A DNA stretch of 64,000 bases from Acidobacteriota bacterium (lineage in GTDB: Bacteria > Acidobacteriota > JAAYUB01). Location: positions 32,994 to 96,993 of the forward strand of contig JAGNHB010000016.1 of the NCBI GenBank assembly GCA_018001935.1. The letters are read 5' to 3'. The position numbers and the translations under genes were made by a program. Under the pieces are notes generated by a model. That model saw only the letters and a list, made by a program, of their open reading frames with translations, did not search any database and was not told where the DNA came from. This document shows positions 61,301 to 64,000 of the stretch, in pieces; the first letter of the stretch is position 1; every line of letters starts with the position of its first letter.

Positions 61301-61390
61301 ATCGGGGTCGGTATCGGTATCGGTATCGCAATCGCAGTCGCAATCGCAATCGCTGTCGCTGTCGCAATCGCTGTCGCTGTCGCTGTCGCA
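61301..61390. repeat. Hexanucleotide tandem array (15 units)
   Basis: Fifteen 6-bp units (ATCGGT, ATCGCA, GTCGCT and variants). On the reverse strand the units read GATxxC/GACxxC, the same family as the array at 36301-36402 in opposite orientation. Confidence 0.85.
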
Positions 61391-61393
61391 ATC

Positions 61394-61472
61394 TGCGGTC
61401 TTCCTTTGCGGGCTTGGCGCCTTGGCGAGCGCCGATCCGGATCTTGATGTCGCCAAGGCGTAAAGACCGCAA
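61394..61472. repeat. CGCCTTGGCG palindromic word repeat
   Basis: CGCCTTGGCG at 61418-61427 pairs with CGCCAAGGCG at 61451-61460. Outside it, TGCGGTCT (61394-61401) pairs with AGACCGCA (about 61465-61472). Third member of the family at 32988 and 51666. Confidence 0.7.
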
Positions 61473-61660
61473 AGAAAAACGGGGCGCCGGGGATGCGGCC
61501 GAGGAACAGGCTATTCGCGGTTTAGGCTGAAGGGGGTCAGCATCCGGCCCGGTGAATCGTGGCTGCCTTGAGCTTCACGCCCCGGCCCCGGAAGCCTGTC
61601 CGCGCATTTCATGGATTTCGTGGTCTTTTTCGGGATGGTGTCTTGACGGAGGTCATCGGG

Positions 61661-62146
61661 ATGAGCGGGAAACAGCTGGCGGACGAAGCGAAGCGGCAGG
61701 TGTTCTACCTCGCGGGCGCCATCGAGCACGCGCCGGACGGCGGGCTCGGCTGGAGGGCCCGGGTTGAGGCCTTCCTGGAGGGGTTGCCGGGCTGCGAGGC
61801 CTACAACCCCGCCACCGACGAGACCAAACCCTTGACGGACGAGGAGCGGGAACACTTCCGGGACTGGCGGACCACCGATTTCGCACGGTTCCAGCGGACC
61901 ATGCGTAAAATCATCCACTGGGACCTGGAGCACCTGGCCTCCGCGGATGGCGTGATCTGCTTCTGGGACCCGGCCTGCCGCAGCGGCGGCGGCACCCCGG
62001 GGGAGCTGACCCTGGCCCGGCACCGCGGGATTCCCGTCTACATGGTCACCTCGTTGCCGTTGACGGAGATTTCCTGCTGGGTCCTGGGCTGCTGCGACCG
62101 GGTTTTCAATTCCTTCGGGGAACTGGAGACGTTCTTGAGTAAATGA
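61661..62146 (+). CDS. Nucleoside 2-deoxyribosyltransferase-like protein
   Basis: 161 residues from the ATG at 61661, nine bases from GGAGG. Earlier in-frame codons overlap repeat [43 protein letters not shown] and [20 protein letters not shown] follow the nucleoside 2-deoxyribosyltransferase/TIR-like fold, with the Asp and Glu positions of the active site (ASAD, GEL). Could exchange bases on deoxynucleosides or cleave a nucleotide N-glycosidic bond. Its position next to thymidine kinase supports a nucleoside role. Confidence 0.65.
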   Translation: MSGKQLADEAKRQVFYLAGAIEHAPDGGLGWRARVEAFLEGLPGCEAYNPATDETKPLTDEEREHFRDWRTTDFARFQRTMRKIIHWDLEHLASADGVICFWDPACRSGGGTPGELTLARHRGIPVYMVTSLPLTEISCWVLGCCDRVFNSFGELETFLSK

Positions 62147-62387
62147 GGTTGGCATTCAATTCCCCCGCGCGCCGCCGGAGGTGAACTGTGCTCCGGAGCG
62201 CCCTCCCGGCCGGCGGGGTGAGGGCACGGCAGGCTCGGCCCACACGGGGCGAGAATGCGGCAGGTACGACACTTCGGCTCCGAATTTCTTCGTTCGTGTT
62301 TTTCGTGTGGTTCGTGGTTCATTTTCCTTCGATTTCGTGTATTCTGTGGTTCTTTTTCCGGTTGATCCGGGTTGGAAGGAGGTTCTC

Positions 62388-62990
62388 ATGCAAAAGTCGT
62401 TCAGGGGCCAGATGGGCTGGGTCGAGGTCATCTGCGGGAGCATGTTCAGCGGGAAGAGCGAGGAACTGATCCGCCGCCTCAAGCGCGCCGAGATCGCCCG
62501 GCTGCGCATCCAGGTCTTCAAGCCCGCCATCGACAACCGCTACGCCGAGGAGCACATCGTCAGCCACAGCGAGATGCGCTTCAAGGCGGACATCGTCACC
62601 TCCTCCGCGGAAGTCATGGAGAAGCTCCGCCCCCGGACCGAGGTGATCGGCATCGACGAGGCCCAGTTCTTCGACGCCGGCATCGTGGACGTCTGCAACA
62701 CCCTGGCGGACATGGGCAAGCGCGTCATTGTCGCGGGGCTCGACAAGGACTACCTGGGCCGTCCTTTCGACCCCATGCCGCACATCATGGCCATCGCCGA
62801 GGACGTCACCAAGGCCGCGGCCATCTGCATGCAGTGCGGCTCCCCGGCCTACTACACCCAGCGCCTCATCGACAGCGACGAGCGGATCGTGGTGGGCGCG
62901 GCGGACTCCTACGAGGCCCGGTGCCGGCGCTGCTTCGAGCCGCCGCCGAAAGCCGCCCCCGCACCCCCGAAGGAAAAGAAGGGGAGGTGA
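62388..62990 (+). CDS. tdk: Thymidine kinase
   Basis: 200 residues from the ATG at 62388 with a perfect AAGGAGG site. Type II thymidine kinase: P-loop [15 protein letters not shown] (residues 17-31), [10 protein letters not shown] (catalytic Glu), zinc-binding CMQCG and CRRCF pairs, and the lasso region YYTQRL. Phosphorylates thymidine in the salvage pathway. The tail is rich in Pro, Ala and Lys. Upstream, 62347-62379 repeats the segment at 29884-29916. The next gene overlaps its stop. Confidence 0.95.
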   Translation: MQKSFRGQMGWVEVICGSMFSGKSEELIRRLKRAEIARLRIQVFKPAIDNRYAEEHIVSHSEMRFKADIVTSSAEVMEKLRPRTEVIGIDEAQFFDAGIVDVCNTLADMGKRVIVAGLDKDYLGRPFDPMPHIMAIAEDVTKAAAICMQCGSPAYYTQRLIDSDERIVVGAADSYEARCRRCFEPPPKAAPAPPKEKKGR

Positions 62991-63883
62991 CGCCGCACCC
63001 CGGGGCCCCGGCGCGGGTCTGGCTCTGGCTGGCGGTGGGCCTCGTCGCCGCCAGCCAGTCGGGAAACCTGGTCCGCATCGGCGACGCCCCGCCGGCCGTC
63101 ATCGCCGCCTGGCGGCTCTGCCTCGCCTCGGCCGTCCTCGCGCTCCTGGCGGGGAAGAGCCTCCGGCGGCTGGCCGCCCTGGACCGCCGTGAGTGCTGGC
63201 TCCTGACCCTGGCGGGCGCCATGCTGGCCCTGCACCTCTACACCTGGATCGCCGCCGTCCAGTGCACCACGGTGGCCAACGCCGCCATCTTCTTCTCCGT
63301 CAACCCCGTGTTCACCGCCGCCGCGGAGTTCCTGTTCTTCCGGGAGCGACCCGGCCCCCGGCTGCTCCTCTCCATCGGGGCCGGCCTGGCCGGCGTGGCG
63401 GTCCTCAGCTGGAGCGATTTCAGCTTCAACCCCCAGCACCTGCGGGGGGACCTCCTGGCCGTGGTGTGCGCCCTTTTCTTTTCAGGCTACTTCCTGCTGG
63501 GGCGGCGCCTCCGCCGGGAGCTGCCCAACATGGCCTACGTGACCGCGCTGTACGGGGTGGCGTCGGCGGTCTGTTTCGCGATCGTGCTGGCCCAGGGGGC
63601 GCCGGTTTTCGCCCATTCGGGCCGCAACTGGCTCTGCTTCGGCCTCATGGCCCTCGTCCCCACCCTGGTGGGCCACTCCCTCCTCAACAACGCCCTCCTC
63701 TATCTCCCCGCGGGGCGCGTCGCCACCGCCACCCTGTCCGAGCCCATGATCGCCGGCTTCGTGGCCTGGGCCGCGTGGGGCGAATGCCTCACCTGGGGCG
63801 CTCTCGCGGGCTACGCCGTCATCTGCCTCTCGGTCCTCGTCCTCATCGGGGGGGAAGTGAAGGGAAAGGCTGTAGGGGTTTAG
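62987..63883 (+). CDS. EamA/DMT-superfamily transporter
   Basis: 298 residues from a GTG at 62987 overlapping the tdk stop (GTGA), with GGGGAG upstream. Ten predicted transmembrane helices in two EamA repeats (about 10-135 and 155-290). [17 protein letters not shown] and the first-repeat end [20 protein letters not shown] are typical. Probably an exporter of a small metabolite. Substrate unknown. The last codons (GKAVGV) run into an AGGCTGTAGGGG repeat word. Confidence 0.85.
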   Translation: MTPHPGAPARVWLWLAVGLVAASQSGNLVRIGDAPPAVIAAWRLCLASAVLALLAGKSLRRLAALDRRECWLLTLAGAMLALHLYTWIAAVQCTTVANAAIFFSVNPVFTAAAEFLFFRERPGPRLLLSIGAGLAGVAVLSWSDFSFNPQHLRGDLLAVVCALFFSGYFLLGRRLRRELPNMAYVTALYGVASAVCFAIVLAQGAPVFAHSGRNWLCFGLMALVPTLVGHSLLNNALLYLPAGRVATATLSEPMIAGFVAWAAWGECLTWGALAGYAVICLSVLVLIGGEVKGKAVGV

Positions 63884-63952
63884 TACCTTCTAAATAGAGT
63901 TTTTGTCAAACCGAGCAAGAAATTAAGAGGGAACACCCGAGGAAGCGGCCAG

Positions 63953-64000
63953 ATGCGGGACGAGGAAGAGTTCCTTCAGGTGAGTACCCGTCGCGATGAT
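63953..64000 (+). CDS. Possible start of a gene running off the window
   Basis: An ATG at 63953 opens 16 codons (RDEEEFLQVSTRRDD) to the window edge, with GAGG upstream at poor spacing, after an AT-richer spacer. Too short to judge. Confidence 0.25.
   Translation, partial: MRDEEEFLQVSTRRDD

Overview
The window is about 64 kb of GC-rich DNA (by eye about two thirds G+C) from a diderm bacterium. No rRNA or other strong phylogenetic marker is present. The gene mix fits an uncultured Acidobacteriota-like lineage: tricorn protease, very large secreted metzincins with Ig-like repeats, a MoxR/DUF58 pair, many orphan FHA, STAS and SpoIIE proteins, and frequent GTG/TTG starts in GTGA or ATGA overlaps. 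That assignment is inference. HydF suggests an anaerobic, hydrogen-metabolising lifestyle, and two superoxide dismutases suggest exposure to oxygen.

Layout. 0-10.3 kb: a SpoIIE-type phosphatase, a 1,568-residue secreted metzincin, a repeat-filled gap, a lower-GC TonB_C/DUF2314 protein and a BrkB-like membrane protein fused to a cyclic-nucleotide-binding domain. 10.5-25.3 kb: a short S24-type protein without catalytic residues, then a sulfotransferase/glycosyltransferase locus made of two convergent, tightly overlapping operons. It holds five sulfotransferases, two clear glycosyltransferases plus one two-module glycosyltransferase, one glycosyltransferase-like protein, an ABC exporter and a propeller-like protein, and probably makes and exports a sulfated glycan or glycoconjugate. 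25.5-29.5 kb: a second large metzincin with the same C-terminal four-unit module as the first.

29.9-32.9 kb: a secreted Omp28-like/dockerin protein whose frame is interrupted by one TGA exactly at the first position of a thioredoxin-type CPYC motif, with a small stem-loop of bacterial SECIS geometry just downstream. I read it as a probable selenoprotein. A STAS protein, a membrane-anchored rhodanese and a MauE/DoxX-like membrane protein lie next to it. 33-47.7 kb: a PAS histidine kinase, NfeD plus SPFH protein, SPOR protein, LipA, FHA protein, hydF overlapping ribD, a PilZ protein, a PLP-dependent D-cysteine desulfhydrase/ACC deaminase-like enzyme, DUF58 plus MoxR, and an RRM RNA-binding protein. 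47.8-64 kb: tricorn protease, a decayed intergenic stretch, a GT-C-like membrane protein, a secreted TPR-DUF4160 fusion, twin superoxide dismutases, an overlapping cAMP phosphodiesterase/adenylate cyclase pair, a glycosyltransferase-methyltransferase fusion, a deoxyribosyltransferase-like protein, thymidine kinase and an EamA transporter.

The intergenic spaces are unusually rich in small repeats: a REP-like 27-nt hairpin in inverted pairs, several families of 'word-like' palindromes, and tandem arrays with 6- and 7-bp periods. I saw no tRNA or rRNA gene, CRISPR array, transposase or prophage.
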